NCBI GenBank assembly: GCA_028277025.1
Contig: JAPYVG010000097.1
Location: forward strand, 1-6,031
Source of the DNA: Sulfolobaceae archaeon
GTDB lineage: Archaea; Thermoproteota; Thermoprotei_A; Sulfolobales; Sulfolobaceae
Direction: 5' to 3'
Length of the DNA stretch: 6,031 bases
Shown here one piece after another: positions 1 to 6,031 of the stretch. Below the pieces are notes generated by a model that saw only the letters and a list, made by a program, of their open reading frames with translations, did not search any database and was not told where the DNA came from. How positions within the stretch are numbered: position 1 is the first letter of the stretch; each line of letters begins with the position of its first letter. Position numbers and translations under genes: made by a program.

Positions 1-81
1 GGGTCGTATCGAGATTTTAAGTTAAGCTATAATTCAATAGGTGAAAAACTTAAAATTAATGAGGAATATGTAGATAGGTAG
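1..81 (+). CDS. Possible 3' end of an unidentified gene (5' partial)
   Basis: Reading from base 1 in the first frame there are 26 sense codons and then a TAG stop at 79-81. The peptide begins GSYRDFKLSYNSIGEK and ends EEYVDR: charged, soluble-looking, with no membrane segment. The other two + strand frames hit stops within about 25 bases, and 17 of the 26 codons begin with a purine, as is usual for coding DNA. The frame is short enough to be open by chance, and I recognise no family in it. If it is real, its stop codon touches the first base of the tRNA-Leu gene and the tRNA promoter lies within its last codons. The gene body lies to the left of the window, so its function cannot be judged. 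Confidence 0.4.
   Translation, partial: GSYRDFKLSYNSIGEKLKINEEYVDR
43..56 (+). promoter_or_regulatory. Probable BRE/TATA promoter of the tRNA-Leu gene
   Basis: An A/T-rich box, CTTAAAAT (49-56), is preceded directly by a purine-rich GAAAAA (43-48), which resembles an archaeal TFB-recognition element followed by a TATA box. The box centre (about 52.5) lies about 26 bases before a start at 78-79, the usual archaeal TATA-to-start distance. That start would give a leader of only a few bases before the mature tRNA at 82. The element sits inside the possible reading frame at 1-81. It is a match by spacing and composition only; the surrounding DNA is AT-rich, so a chance match is possible. Confidence 0.5.
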
Positions 82-176
82 GCGGGGGTGCCCGAGCTGG
101 TCAAAGGGGGCGGACTCAAGGCCCTGGAGATATCCGCTGGCGTAGGCCTGCGTGGGTTCGAAGCCCACCCCCCGCA
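82..176 (+). tRNA. tRNA-Leu (anticodon CAA), intron-containing
   Basis: This gene encodes the leucine tRNA that reads UUG codons. All arms can be drawn. The acceptor stem is GCGGGGG (82-88) with CCCCCGC (169-175). The D stem is CCC (91-93) with GGG (106-108) around a loop carrying GG. The anticodon stem is GCGGA (110-114) with TCCGC (133-137). A long variable arm (138-151) has GGC/GCC paired around GTAG. The T stem is GTGGG (152-156) with CCCAC (164-168) around loop TTCGAAG. The long variable arm and the A discriminator (176) fit leucine. Between the anticodon-stem halves are 18 bases instead of 7. Removing 121-131 restores a normal loop CTCAAGA with anticodon CAA at 117-119. No CCA is encoded (TACC follows), so it must be added after transcription. 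The unbroken GC-rich stems in AT-rich surroundings fit a hyperthermophile. It converges with treY 5 bases downstream. Base 60 of the T loop is G (163), where a pyrimidine is commoner. Confidence 0.97.
121..131 (+). other. 11-nt tRNA intron, GCCCTGGAGAT, at position 37/38
   Basis: Excising these 11 bases joins G37 (120) to A38 (132) and gives the standard seven-base loop CTCAAGA; 37/38 is the usual archaeal intron position. The precursor can fold as anticodon stem, then a three-base 3' bulge ATA (130-132), then a short helix pairing CTC (115-117) with GAG (127-129) plus an A118-G126 mismatch, closed by a seven-base loop AGGCCCT (119-125). Cleavage after the second bulge base (131/132) and within the loop (120/121) gives exactly this intron. 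This is a relaxed bulge-helix-loop rather than a full bulge-helix-bulge, a kind that crenarchaeal two-subunit splicing endonucleases are known to accept. Exact boundaries are inferred from the fold. Confidence 0.82.
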
Positions 177-180
177 TACC

Positions 181-194
181 TTTAATTTTGCTTT
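181..194 (+). terminator. T-rich stretch, candidate terminator of the tRNA-Leu transcript
   Basis: Directly after the tRNA the + strand reads TTTAATTTTGCTTT, with a TTTT run at 186-189. Archaeal RNA polymerase commonly stops at T-rich tracts without needing a hairpin, so this could end the tRNA precursor. The stretch is also the last codons and stop of treY on the other strand, so its T-richness may simply reflect Lys-Gln-Asn codons. This is inference from position and composition. Confidence 0.35.
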
Positions 195-2347
195 ACTAAG
201 ACTCGCGGTAGGTCTTTGACGGTTACTGAATCTCTAAAGTATTCACCGGTTAGAACATCTGTATATTCTCCATCTATTTTTACGTTTTGTTCAATCAAGC
301 TTTGTAACGTTTTCACTATAACAAATATCTTATTTCCTCTAACAAAACCGCAAAGTCCATAAGGTAAGGAAATTTGCTTATAACTTCCGTTAAGTACTAT
401 TTCGTTATATTCTTTTCTTAAGTGTAATAATTTATACGTAACGTACATTTTTAACCTACCATCATTCAAGTCGTTTAGCATTTCATCATCAAACTTTCTT
501 GACCTATCTAGTAGTTTTCTAAGAGCACTAAAATCGACATTTCTTCTATTGTCAGGGTCTGCCAAGAGGTACCTCCATGTTTCTGTGCCTTGATAAAAGT
601 CTGGCACGCCTGGTGAAAGTATTTTTAGTGCAACTAGAGATAAGGACTTTAGCATTCCTAATCTTCTAATTTTCCTCTCGTAATCTAGGAATGATCTTTG
701 AAAATCGTTGTTGGCAAACGTCTCGTCTATAAGTTCTATAATTTTTTCCTCATATTGGAAGTTAACGTTAAACCAAGAGGTAAATTCCTTAGCTTCTCTT
801 ACACTTTTTATCATATAATTCTTAATTCGATTCTTATAGTCTTCTGTAAATCCTTCAAAGTAACTTCCTACTAGAACTTGATAATACCGATATTCTGTGT
901 TTCTATCTATTTTAGGATTTAGGATAGAGTGCCATTCATAGACTTTCTTCCTCCACCCTTCAGGATCTTCACTGATAGCACTTATTTTCATCCTAACGTC
1001 TTCACTGAACTTTGTATCGTGAGTACTTGTAGCGTTAAGTGACTTTGTTGAGACCCTTGATTCGTTAAATCTGTGAAACTTATCGCACTCTAACTTGTAG
1101 TATCTTAAATCACTTCCGACCTCGTTCAGGGATACTAGTCTATTAAATCTATATAAAAATGTGTCTTCGTAGGATTTCGCGTATATAGCGGGCATGAATT
1201 GTTGCAATTTAGCGTATTCAGGACTTTCTTTTGCGATTTTTGAAATTTCTTTTCCTTTGTCGCATTCTTCTACTACTTCGTTATGATACGTCCTATATCT
1301 ATTAAGACAGACTAGATACTCTTCTAAGGTCTCAAAACTGATACCCATTAATTTAGCTAACCGTTCTATTTCAAATTTGAATGACTCTCGTATAATAAGT
1401 CTCTTTAATCTTCTGATTTCATCGTCTATTTCTATCGGGTGCTTAATAAATTCCGTATAAATTTCTGTCATATCTCTCTCGTTGTGAGAAAAAAGTAAGT
1501 TGGAGAAATTGAGAAAGTCATAACCTGTAGTTCCGTCAGGACCCGGAAATAATTTTTCGTCAAAGGATAGGATTTTTTCTACTAATATTATCTTGTTTCC
1601 TGATTTCTCCTTTAACTTCTTTATATACTCCTCAGGATCGTATAATCCGTCAATATGATCTACTCTGAATCCATCCACATTAAATAGTAGAATCTTTTTG
1701 TGGGTTTCTTCAAAAACGAAGTCTTTTTCCTGATTTATCGCTATGAGCTCGTTTACATCAAAGAATCGTCTATAAGTAGGAGGTTCTTTCCAAAAGGTTA
1801 ACTCGTAATTCTGTTTTCTTAAAGTACTGAGCAAGTCTTCACCTAGCTCGAAAATAGGTAATCTCCAGGCGTGGTATACTAAGGTTAATTCTCCTTTCTT
1901 GTCTTTTTCGATTTTAATTAGTTCTTTTGAAATTAACGCATCAAGTTTATCCTCGAGGATTGGTAACCTGATTTTTTCGAATTCTTGAAAGAAATCGAAA
2001 AAATCGTAATATTTACTCCTTTTTCCGTATTTCAATACGTCCATTAATCTCCAGTTATCTGGATGAACAGCTTCATGATTAGGAACTATATCTTGAATAA
2101 TACCTAAGTTCTTTTCCTTAGCTTTTTGTATTAGTTCTACATATTTTTCCTCTCCTCCTAGCTCTGGATTTATTTGAGAGTGGTCGGTTACATCATAGCC
2201 GTGGGAGCTATTAGGTCTGGCTTTATATACCGGTGAAAGGTAAAGGTGTGAGACTCCTAGGTCGCTAAAGTAGTCTAGGTTTTCAATTACTCGGTCAAAG
2301 TTGAAATCTTTATTTAATTGTAATCTGTAGGTTGATAGAAGCTTCAA
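182..2347 (-). CDS. treY: Maltooligosyltrehalose synthase (GH13, TreY)
   Basis: TreY rearranges the reducing-end alpha-1,4 bond of maltodextrins to alpha-1,1, giving maltooligosyltrehalose, the step before TreZ. It acts in the cytoplasm; no signal peptide is seen. The 721 residues match the roughly 720-745 of Sulfolobales TreY. The N-terminus STYRLQLNKDFNF and the segment LSPVYKARPNSSHGYDV are typical of the family. The GH13 motifs are present in order: DIVPNH (86-91); nucleophile Asp230 in GFRVDHIDGLYDP; acid/base Glu257 in ILVEKIL; and Asp444 in NATSTHDTKFSEDVR. These correspond to Asp228, Glu255 and Asp443 that I recall for the S. acidocaldarius enzyme. The inserted helical region typical of TreY lies between the last two, and DFYQGTETWRYLLADPDNR (583-601) follows. 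The start is TTG, overlapping the treX TGA by four bases (TTGA). It is supported by family alignment (one residue longer than the S. acidocaldarius protein), a GGAG nine bases upstream, and the absence of any nearby ATG. It is the last gene of the operon and ends five bases from the convergent tRNA. Confidence 0.96.
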   Translation of the reverse strand: MKLLSTYRLQLNKDFNFDRVIENLDYFSDLGVSHLYLSPVYKARPNSSHGYDVTDHSQINPELGGEEKYVELIQKAKEKNLGIIQDIVPNHEAVHPDNWRLMDVLKYGKRSKYYDFFDFFQEFEKIRLPILEDKLDALISKELIKIEKDKKGELTLVYHAWRLPIFELGEDLLSTLRKQNYELTFWKEPPTYRRFFDVNELIAINQEKDFVFEETHKKILLFNVDGFRVDHIDGLYDPEEYIKKLKEKSGNKIILVEKILSFDEKLFPGPDGTTGYDFLNFSNLLFSHNERDMTEIYTEFIKHPIEIDDEIRRLKRLIIRESFKFEIERLAKLMGISFETLEEYLVCLNRYRTYHNEVVEECDKGKEISKIAKESPEYAKLQQFMPAIYAKSYEDTFLYRFNRLVSLNEVGSDLRYYKLECDKFHRFNESRVSTKSLNATSTHDTKFSEDVRMKISAISEDPEGWRKKVYEWHSILNPKIDRNTEYRYYQVLVGSYFEGFTEDYKNRIKNYMIKSVREAKEFTSWFNVNFQYEEKIIELIDETFANNDFQRSFLDYERKIRRLGMLKSLSLVALKILSPGVPDFYQGTETWRYLLADPDNRRNVDFSALRKLLDRSRKFDDEMLNDLNDGRLKMYVTYKLLHLRKEYNEIVLNGSYKQISLPYGLCGFVRGNKIFVIVKTLQSLIEQNVKIDGEYTDVLTGEYFRDSVTVKDLPRVLVKQN

Positions 2348-4494
2348 GCTTCCACTCTCCTATATACTAATGCGCTCTTTCCATCTATTTCCTTCTCTGT
2401 GCCCCCTTGAACTTCTTCCTTTCTCTCGTCTAAGTAAGGATGTAGGACAAGTTCCCATTTACCGGGTGGGAATTTGAACTTAACATTATTACTTCCGCCG
2501 TTAAGGATGATCAAAAATGTGTCGTCAGCTATTCTTTCTCCGTATCTGTTTATCTCATCTATAGCACTTCCTTCTAAGACGTACGCAATAAAATTCGTAT
2601 TCGATTTCCACGTTCCTTCGTCCGCTTCGGTTCCGTCAGGTTTTAACCACGTAACATCTTTCATAGGTAGCCCATGTAGTTTTCTTCCTTGGAAATATCT
2701 TGCTCTTCTGAAGACGGGGTGGGCTTTGTAGAAGTATATTAACTCCTTCACAAAATCTCGGAACTTCAACTTTCTCTCATCTAAATTCCAATTAAACCAA
2801 CTGATTTCGTTGTCTTGGCAAAACGAGTTATTATTGCCTTTTTGTGTTCTACCTATTTCATCGCCCCCGAGGAGCATAGGTATCCCTTGACTTGTAAATA
2901 GGGTGATTAAGAGGTTTCTCTTCTGCTTCTCTCTGCACGCAATAATATTCGGATCCTTAGTTTCTCCTTCAAAACCACAATTCCAGCTGAAGTTCTCGTT
3001 CATTCCGTCCTGGTTGTTTAGTTGGTTTGCTTCGTTATGCTTCTGATTATAACTTACAAGGTCTTCCAAGGTAAACCCGTCGTGGGATGTTATGTAGTTT
3101 ATACTTGCGAAGGGTGTTTTGTTGTTACCCGCATAAAGGTCTGGAGAGCCGAGAAGTCTATTTGCTAACTCTTCGAAAGGTATAGCATCTCCCCTCCAGA
3201 ATCTTCTAATGTCGTCACGATACTTACCGTTCCATTCAGCCCACAAGTAAGGGAAATTACCTACTTGGTAACCACCAGGTCCTACATCCCAAGGCTCGGC
3301 AATCAGTTTTACTTGTGATAATATTGGGTCTTGTTGTATAGTAACGAAGAATGTGGAAAGCATGTTTACGCTGTAGAGCTGTCTAGCCAAAGCTGAGGCT
3401 AAGTCGAACCTGAATCCGTCAACATGCATCTCCAGTACCCAATATCTCAAACTGTCTAATACCATTTGTAAGACTCTTGGATGGGATAAGTTAAGCGTGT
3501 TACCGGTTCCAGTAAAGTCAAGATAGTATCTTGGATTCTTAGGATCTAGTAGATAATATGCTCTGTTGTCTATTCCTTTGAAGCTTAAAGTTGGTCCCAA
3601 GTGATTTCCTTCAGCTGTGTGATTGTAGACTACATCAATTATTACTTCCAGTCCAGCCTCATGTAGCTTGTTTATCATTTTCTTGAATTCTTTTACTTGT
3701 TCACCTAGGCATCCACTGCTTGAATACCTACATTCTGGTGAGAAGTAGTTTATGGGGTTATATCCCCAGTAGTTCCTAAGACCCTTTTCTACCAAAAACC
3801 TCTCATCTACAAATTGCTGTATTGGCATTAGCTCTATAGTAGTTACTCCAAGGTCTTTTAGATAATCAATCGTTACATCTGACGATAAACCCTCATAAGT
3901 TCCCCTTATATTTTCTGGTATATCTTGCCTCAATTTAGTAAATCCTTTTACGTGAACCTCATAGATTATTGTATCATTCCAAGGCACTTTCTTCTTCATG
4001 AAAAAGTGATCATCTGTCCAGTCAAAGTGCGGGTCTATCACTACGCTTTTAGGTATAAATTTATCATCTCTTCTTTCGTCGAAAGAAAGGTCTTGATTCG
4101 GATCACCGATTTTATATCCAAATACGGAATCATCCCACGTTAGTATCCCGTTAATTGCCTTAGCATAAGGATCAATTAAAACTTTATTAGGGTTAAATCG
4201 TAATCCTTCTTCTGGTTTATAAGGCCCATATACTCTATATGCATAGAGTTGTCTAGGCCTTATACCGGGGACAAAGATGTGCCATAAATCTCCAGTTCTT
4301 TGCGTTACTTCTATTACTTCCTTTGGTTCGTTTTGCTTTACCGCTGAATACAATAAGAGTTCAACCTTAGTGGCATTCTCCGAAAAGATTACAAAGTTCG
4401 TACCGTCATCTTCTTCTATCCATGTAGCTCCTAAGGGATACGGCTCTCCTGGTCTAAGTGGTCTATCTCTATTTTTCATATAATAAATATACAC
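2344..4494 (-). CDS. treX: Glycogen debranching enzyme (GH13 isoamylase type, TreX/GlgX)
   Basis: TreX hydrolyses alpha-1,6 branch points of glycogen, releasing linear maltodextrins for TreY and TreZ. The S. solfataricus enzyme also has some alpha-1,4 transfer activity. The 716 residues fit the family (about 713-718). The N-terminal CBM48-like beta domain (about 13-105) includes [20 protein letters not shown] and YAYRVYGPY. The catalytic barrel follows (about 175-560): [15 protein letters not shown] (287-292), nucleophile Asp364 in VDGFRFDLA, acid/base Glu400 in LIAEPWD, and Asp472 in [16 protein letters not shown]-terminal beta domain runs to 716. The triad is offset by exactly one from Asp363, Glu399 and Asp471 that I recall for S. 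solfataricus TreX, which supports the GTG start used here (4494-4492). The alternative is the ATG at residue 6 (4479-4477). The start overlaps the end of treZ by 26 bases (11 with the ATG), and the TGA overlaps the treY start. Cysteines 255/261 and 506/520 could form disulfides, as is common in crenarchaeal cytoplasmic proteins; that is inference. No signal peptide is seen. Confidence 0.96.
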   Translation of the reverse strand: MYIYYMKNRDRPLRPGEPYPLGATWIEEDDGTNFVIFSENATKVELLLYSAVKQNEPKEVIEVTQRTGDLWHIFVPGIRPRQLYAYRVYGPYKPEEGLRFNPNKVLIDPYAKAINGILTWDDSVFGYKIGDPNQDLSFDERRDDKFIPKSVVIDPHFDWTDDHFFMKKKVPWNDTIIYEVHVKGFTKLRQDIPENIRGTYEGLSSDVTIDYLKDLGVTTIELMPIQQFVDERFLVEKGLRNYWGYNPINYFSPECRYSSSGCLGEQVKEFKKMINKLHEAGLEVIIDVVYNHTAEGNHLGPTLSFKGIDNRAYYLLDPKNPRYYLDFTGTGNTLNLSHPRVLQMVLDSLRYWVLEMHVDGFRFDLASALARQLYSVNMLSTFFVTIQQDPILSQVKLIAEPWDVGPGGYQVGNFPYLWAEWNGKYRDDIRRFWRGDAIPFEELANRLLGSPDLYAGNNKTPFASINYITSHDGFTLEDLVSYNQKHNEANQLNNQDGMNENFSWNCGFEGETKDPNIIACREKQKRNLLITLFTSQGIPMLLGGDEIGRTQKGNNNSFCQDNEISWFNWNLDERKLKFRDFVKELIYFYKAHPVFRRARYFQGRKLHGLPMKDVTWLKPDGTEADEGTWKSNTNFIAYVLEGSAIDEINRYGERIADDTFLIILNGGSNNVKFKFPPGKWELVLHPYLDERKEEVQGGTEKEIDGKSALVYRRVEA
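2357..2360 (-). promoter_or_regulatory. Ribosome binding site of treY (GGAG), deciding the TTG start
   Basis: On the minus strand the bases before the treY start read GGAGAGTGGAAGC and then TTG, placing GGAG nine bases upstream. It lies inside the last codons of treX. It matters because treY has no ATG near its N-terminus: the only other methionines are about 100 codons in, beyond conserved sequence. This purine-rich signal plus the TTGA overlap is what supports a TTG start. Confidence 0.55.
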
Positions 4495-6031
4495 CTACTC
4501 CTTTACTAACTTTTATTTCAGAACCTTTAAGTATCTTTGATGGGAAATTAATCCCAATTAGAATTTCACCTTCGTAGTCGGTCCTTATTTTGTTTTCACT
4601 AAACGAAGCTATAATTAATATTTTTTCGTTCTTGATACTAATCCAGCGTGAATTCACATCTACTTTAGCAGGTCTTTTACACTTCGGTAAAAACCTTTTT
4701 CTGATCTCAATTAATTTCCGATAGTAGTTTAGCACTTCCTTATCTATATTCCAGGATAGTTTTGATTTAAGAAACGCCTCATCCGATTGAGGGTCGATGG
4801 TTTGACCATTGTCCTTGAGTCTCCCTTCTCTAACTCCCTTTATTAACTGTGGGTCAGAAAAGTCAGAGAAAAATAAGAATGGATTTCTTTCAAAATATTC
4901 CTCGCCCATAAAAATCAAAGGGATGTATGGAGAAAGAAGATATAATGTTGAAGCTATTAGATAGGTCTCCTTATCTGTGATTACGGAAAGCCTTTCACCG
5001 TTACCCCTATTTCCTACTTGATCGTGGTTTTGAATATACACAACGAATTTGCATCTCGATAAATCTCCTATAGGTGCACCATGAGTTTTTCTCCTATACC
5101 TAGAATATCTCCCGTCAAATACAAATACGTCTATGAAAGCTTTCTTTACATCATCTATAGAGCCATAGTCCATGTAATACGTATGTTTTTCACCCGTAAT
5201 GTAAGCGTGTATTGAATGGTGGAAATCATCATTCCACTGGGCATCTATATTATATCCACAGTCTTGACGAATAATTTTTGGATCATTTAAGTCACTTTCA
5301 GCGATAACCAACCTATTCCTCTCGTGTACAACTTCGGCTATTTCTTGCAGTATGTGTTTAGGTGACGTATCGATAATCGCGTGAACAGCGTCCAGTCTCA
5401 AAGCGTCTACCTTGAATACGTCTAGCCAATACTTAACGTTATCAAGAACCATTTCTCTTACTCCGTCGCTTCCCCTATCATCGAAATTGAAGGTCAGTCC
5501 CCAAGGTGTATTGTACTTGTTAGAAAAATACGGACCTAGTTTAACAAGATAATTTCCTTCTGGTCCGACGTGATTATATACTACATCAAGTATGATTCCT
5601 ATATTTCTCTTATGTGCTTCACTAACAAGTTCTGCAAAACCATAGGGTCCTCCATATGTGTTTTGGACTGCGAATAAGAACGTACCATCATATCCCCAGT
5701 CCTTGCTTCCAGGGAATTGTGCTATTGGCATTATCTCGATCGCTGTAACTCCCAAGTCTTTTAAATAATCTAATTTTTCTACAACTCCCTTGAAATCACC
5801 TCTTTGAGAAAATGTTCCCACGTGGATTTCATAGATTATTAGATCCTCCAGTTTTAACCTATTTATCTCAGGTATGTTGAAATTTTGAGGAATTATTGCT
5901 GAACTACCATATACACCATGCGGTTGGAATTTAGAGAGTGGATCTGGGATTGTGTCTTTTTCGTCTAGTATTAATTTATATTCCATACCTTCTCTTACGT
6001 TATCTATGGCTCCCCTAAAATATCCCAAATC
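4469..6031 (-). CDS. treZ: Maltooligosyltrehalose trehalohydrolase (GH13, TreZ), 5' partial
   Basis: TreZ cleaves the alpha-1,4 bond next to the alpha-1,1-linked end of maltooligosyltrehalose and releases free trehalose, the last step of the pathway, in the cytoplasm. The reading frame is open to the right edge of the window. The TTG at 6028 falls mid-domain and is almost certainly an internal leucine, not the start. About 520 residues are visible. Counting from that TTG as residue 1, the GH13 motifs are [13 protein letters not shown] (148-160), nucleophile Asp213 in [13 protein letters not shown], acid/base Glu244 in IAESDLNDP, and Asp336 in [11 protein letters not shown]. Against Asp252, Glu283 and Asp377 that I recall for S. 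solfataricus TreZ the offsets are 39, 39 and 41. So about 40 residues (most of the N-terminal beta domain) lie outside, and there is a two-residue deletion near RQDCGYN. The WGYDG, MGEEY and [10 protein letters not shown] segments are also typical. The residues before Asp213 read DALRLDA where homologues usually have DGFRLDA. It is the first of the three visible operon genes; its TAG lies inside the start of treX. Confidence 0.95.
   Translation of the reverse strand, partial: DLGYFRGAIDNVREGMEYKLILDEKDTIPDPLSKFQPHGVYGSSAIIPQNFNIPEINRLKLEDLIIYEIHVGTFSQRGDFKGVVEKLDYLKDLGVTAIEIMPIAQFPGSKDWGYDGTFLFAVQNTYGGPYGFAELVSEAHKRNIGIILDVVYNHVGPEGNYLVKLGPYFSNKYNTPWGLTFNFDDRGSDGVREMVLDNVKYWLDVFKVDALRLDAVHAIIDTSPKHILQEIAEVVHERNRLVIAESDLNDPKIIRQDCGYNIDAQWNDDFHHSIHAYITGEKHTYYMDYGSIDDVKKAFIDVFVFDGRYSRYRRKTHGAPIGDLSRCKFVVYIQNHDQVGNRGNGERLSVITDKETYLIASTLYLLSPYIPLIFMGEEYFERNPFLFFSDFSDPQLIKGVREGRLKDNGQTIDPQSDEAFLKSKLSWNIDKEVLNYYRKLIEIRKRFLPKCKRPAKVDVNSRWISIKNEKILIIASFSENKIRTDYEGEILIGINFPSKILKGSEIKVSKGVGVYLLYEK
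4492..4504 (-). promoter_or_regulatory. Possible ribosome binding region for treX
   Basis: The minus strand reads AAAGGAGTAGGTG and then TATATT. The final GTG (4494-4492) is one candidate start, with GGAG (4501-4498) only three bases before it, unusually close. The other reading takes AGGTG (4496-4492) as the Shine-Dalgarno signal, which fits the end of crenarchaeal 16S rRNA well, for the ATG at 4479-4477, with a rather long 12-base gap. Neither spacing is ideal. Family alignment favours GTG, because homologues also carry a short aromatic-rich extension before RDRPLRPG. All these bases also encode the end of TreZ. Confidence 0.4.

Noticed and set aside
82..176. tRNA-Leu gene as an integration (att) site of a mobile element
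   Set aside because: tRNA genes are common archaeal integration targets, but no repeat of the tRNA 3' end, integrase gene or compositional break is visible in the window.
470..500. TGATGA-like box on the minus strand, considered as a C/D box sRNA
   Set aside because: No CTGA D box follows at a suitable distance and the bases encode Asp-Asp-Glu in treY. A similar box near 5225-5235 in treZ failed for the same reason.
2474..2731. Open frame of 85 codons on the + strand
   Set aside because: It lies wholly antisense to the conserved C-terminal part of treX, shows no recognisable family, and its stretch is fully explained by treX coding.
3925..4143. Open frame of 72 codons on the + strand
   Set aside because: It is antisense to conserved treX sequence, including YEVHVKGFT; no family resemblance, and it looks like a chance shadow frame.
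4277..4483. Open frame of 68 codons on the + strand
   Set aside because: It is antisense to the conserved N-terminal domain of treX and has no independent support.
6026..6028. TTG as the start of treZ
   Set aside because: Alignment by eye to known TreZ places this codon about 40 residues into the protein, and the frame stays open to the window edge. It is an internal leucine of a truncated gene.
2344..6031. Similar segments in treZ, treX and treY (such as DVVYNH and VDGFRxD), considered as a recent duplication
   Set aside because: The similarity is limited to GH13 family motifs. The domain layouts differ and there is no extended nucleotide repeat, so this is ancient family homology.

Overview
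The window reads as the chromosome of a thermoacidophilic crenarchaeon of the order Sulfolobales. It holds an AT-rich stretch of tightly packed, overlapping genes for the glycogen-to-trehalose pathway (treZ, treX, treY, all on the minus strand). Beside them is a very GC-rich leucine tRNA gene with a short intron in the anticodon loop and no encoded CCA. From memory, the proteins closely resemble, without being identical to, the Sulfolobus/Saccharolobus TreY, TreX and TreZ. The gene order treZ-treX-treY matches the arrangement I recall for those organisms. The species cannot be named from sequence alone; Acidianus, Sulfurisphaera and Stygiolobus are possibilities alongside Sulfolobus.

Layout, left to right. 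Bases 1-81 (+): an open frame that looks like the last 26 codons of a gene starting outside the window. Its stop codon ends exactly one base before a tRNA-Leu(CAA) gene (82-176, +), and the likely tRNA promoter (about 43-56) lies inside that frame. Five bases after the tRNA the convergent trehalose operon ends: treY (182-2347, -), treX (2344-4494, -) and treZ (4469-6031, -). treZ runs off the right edge and lacks about 40 N-terminal residues. Its promoter is therefore outside the window. There is no intergenic gap over 300 bases; apart from 5 bases, everything from 82 to 6031 lies within a gene.

How the genes work together: TreX is a GH13 isoamylase-type debranching enzyme that releases linear alpha-1,4 maltodextrins from glycogen. 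TreY converts the reducing-end alpha-1,4 bond to an alpha-1,1 bond (maltooligosyltrehalose). TreZ then hydrolyses the adjacent alpha-1,4 bond to free trehalose. All three keep the complete Asp/Glu/Asp catalytic triad and none shows a signal peptide, so this should be a working cytoplasmic pathway. treX begins with GTG or an internal ATG and treY with TTG, each inside the end of the preceding gene, which suggests translational coupling.

I found no undescribed system here. The points most worth a second look are the 11-nt tRNA intron with a relaxed splicing motif, the extreme packing on both sides of the tRNA, and the non-AUG, overlapping gene starts in the operon.
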